This document shows, piece by piece, positions 5,179 through 6,099 of a DNA stretch of 6,099 bases; the stretch's first letter is position 1, and every line of letters starts with the position of its first letter. The stretch is taken from the NCBI GenBank assembly GCA_007129775.1, contig SKUV01000360.1, positions 1 through 6,099 of the forward strand, in the 5' to 3' direction. Source of the DNA: Paracoccaceae bacterium. Lineage in GTDB: Bacteria; Pseudomonadota; Alphaproteobacteria; Rhodobacterales; Rhodobacteraceae. Made by a program: the position numbers and the translations under genes. Under the pieces are notes generated by a model. That model had not been told where the DNA came from, searched no databases, and worked only from the letters and a program-made list of their open reading frames with translations.

Positions 5179-6099
5179 CTAGGCCCCGGACCCGGGGTCA
5201 TCAAGCGCATCGCGCGCGCCTGCGGCACCCTGCCCCGCACTCTGCCCCGCACCCGAAGACGCATCGGGCGTCGGGCCCAAAGCTGCCGGGCCTGCAGAAG
5301 GGCCCGTCGCCGCACCTGTCCTGCCCCGGTCCGCTGCCCATCCCAGTTGCCGCAGCATCCCGTGGATGAGCTGCACATCGGCGCGGGTCAGCGGCAGCCG
5401 GCCCAGCATGTTGCGCAGCGACAACCGCATGTGCGGCGCCTTGTCGGCGGGAAAGAAGAAGCCCGCCGCCTCCAGCCGCTCCTCGAAATGCCGGCCCAGA
5501 TGATCGACTTCATGGGCAAGGGCGAGCGTGCCTGCGGTGACCGACGGCGCCTCCGCCCCGCTTTCGGCCTGACGGCGCCATTCATAGGCCATCAGCAGCA
5601 CCCCCTGCGCGAGGTTGAGCGAGGGGAAATCCGGGTTCACCGGCACCGTGACGATCGCCGCCGCCGGGGCAAGATCGTCATTCTCCAGCCCCGCGCGCTC
5701 CGGCCCGAAGAGGATGCCGACCCGCCGGCCGGCGGCGGCATGTCCGCGGGCCTGCGCCATCGCCTCCTCCGGCGTCAGCACCGCCTTGGTCAGGCCCCGG
5801 GGCCGGGCTGTGGTGGCATAGACGATCTCGCAATCGGCGATGGCAGCAGGCACGTCGGCAAACGGGCCGGCAGTATCAAGAAGCCGGCCCGCGCCGCTGG
5901 CCATGGCCACGGCCCTGGGGTTGGGCCAGCCGTCGCGGGGGGCGACGATGCGCAGCCCATCGAGGCCGAAATTCCACATGGCCCGGGCCGCGGCGCCGAT
6001 GTTCTCGCCCATCTGCGGACGCACGAGAACGAAAGCCGGGGGAATGGCGGCGGCGGGCGGCGCAGTCCCGGGGGCGGCGGGGGATGTGGGGCTGGTGAG
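5179..6099 (-). CDS. trmJ: tRNA 2'-O-methyltransferase, TrmJ-like (SPOUT/TrmH family), 5' end outside the window
   Basis: This enzyme is expected to methylate the ribose of tRNA residue 32 with S-adenosylmethionine as donor, using a trefoil-knot SPOUT fold and acting as a dimer. The frame is open to the right edge with no start, so 306 visible residues lack the N-terminus. Numbering from the first visible codon, family motifs are MGENIGAAARAMWNFG (30-45), the knot motif GILFGPERAGLENDDL (128-143) and VPVNPDFPSLNLAQGVLLMAYEW (152-174). A C-terminal helical part (HEVDHLGRHFEERLEAAGFF, near 196-215, to about 254) matches TrmJ-type proteins. The GTG at 6024 is a poor start: it falls in the first strand (AFVLVRPQMG), which continues upstream. 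A Pro/Ala/Thr stretch precedes the domain, and about 50 Gly/Ala/Pro/Ser residues follow it. The SPOUT family is secure; TrmJ is more likely than another TrmH-group enzyme. ctaA lies just downstream. Confidence 0.87.
   Translation of the reverse strand, partial: LTSPTSPAAPGTAPPAAAIPPAFVLVRPQMGENIGAAARAMWNFGLDGLRIVAPRDGWPNPRAVAMASGAGRLLDTAGPFADVPAAIADCEIVYATTARPRGLTKAVLTPEEAMAQARGHAAAGRRVGILFGPERAGLENDDLAPAAAIVTVPVNPDFPSLNLAQGVLLMAYEWRRQAESGAEAPSVTAGTLALAHEVDHLGRHFEERLEAAGFFFPADKAPHMRLSLRNMLGRLPLTRADVQLIHGMLRQLGWAADRGRTGAATGPSAGPAALGPTPDASSGAGQSAGQGAAGARDALDDPGSGA
5230..5252. repeat. Short tandem repeat in the methyltransferase tail
   Basis: CTGCCCCGCAC occurs at 5230-5240 and 5242-5252, period 12. 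It encodes the AGQS-AGQG repeat in the disordered C-terminal tail of the minus-strand methyltransferase. The period is a multiple of three, so copy-number change would keep the frame. Confidence 0.6.

Noticed and set aside
3770..5182. A 470-codon plus-strand frame opposite ctaA, rich in Gln, His and Pro
   Set aside because: This is the typical antisense composition of a hydrophobic protein; no domain or ribosome site is visible.
3720..5378. A 552-codon minus-strand frame overlapping ctaA in another frame
   Set aside because: It is a shadow of ctaA and the methyltransferase; the heme A synthase frame has all the expected helices and histidines.
1..6099. tRNA, rRNA, CRISPR array, insertion sequence, prophage or defence system
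   Set aside because: I saw no cloverleaf pattern, spaced direct-repeat array, transposase motif or terminal inverted repeats; every large reading frame fits housekeeping or envelope functions.

Overview
The window is about two-thirds G+C and tightly packed. Its proteins look like those of a high-GC alphaproteobacterium, most likely Rhodobacteraceae (Rhodobacter/Paracoccus/roseobacter type). This rests on remembered family resemblance: a methionyl-tRNA synthetase with HLGN and FSTS in place of HIGH and KMSKS, a COX15-type heme A synthase starting MTQKRSIFEEV, and a SPOUT RNA methyltransferase with an MGENIGAAARAMWNFG motif. No database search was run.

Layout from left to right: (1) metG, methionyl-tRNA synthetase, minus strand, complete, 1763 down to 33. 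(2) A 406-base divergent intergenic region (1764-2169) with no convincing gene. (3) A Tas-like aldo/keto reductase, plus strand, 2170-3213, with a strong Shine-Dalgarno. (4) Directly behind it, a small predicted lipoprotein with an acidic Pro/Ala/Glu linker and a C-terminal domain of eight cysteines, plus strand, ending at 3757. (5) A 195-base convergent intergenic region (3758-3952). (6) ctaA (COX15-type heme A synthase), minus strand, 5116 down to 3953. (7) A TrmJ-like tRNA 2'-O-methyltransferase, minus strand, stopping at 5179. It runs open off the right edge, so its start is outside the window.

The transcription units are probably metG alone, the reductase plus lipoprotein as a pair, and the methyltransferase followed by ctaA (62-base gap) as a possible operon. 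The functions are housekeeping: tRNA charging, tRNA modification, heme A for aa3-type cytochrome oxidase, and a generic NADPH-dependent reductase. I see no mobile element, CRISPR array, tRNA, rRNA, phage gene or defence gene, and no sign of a new multi-gene system. The least explained items are the cysteine-rich lipoprotein, a 9-bp all-G/C hairpin with a candidate start codon in its loop, and the low-complexity tails on the methyltransferase.
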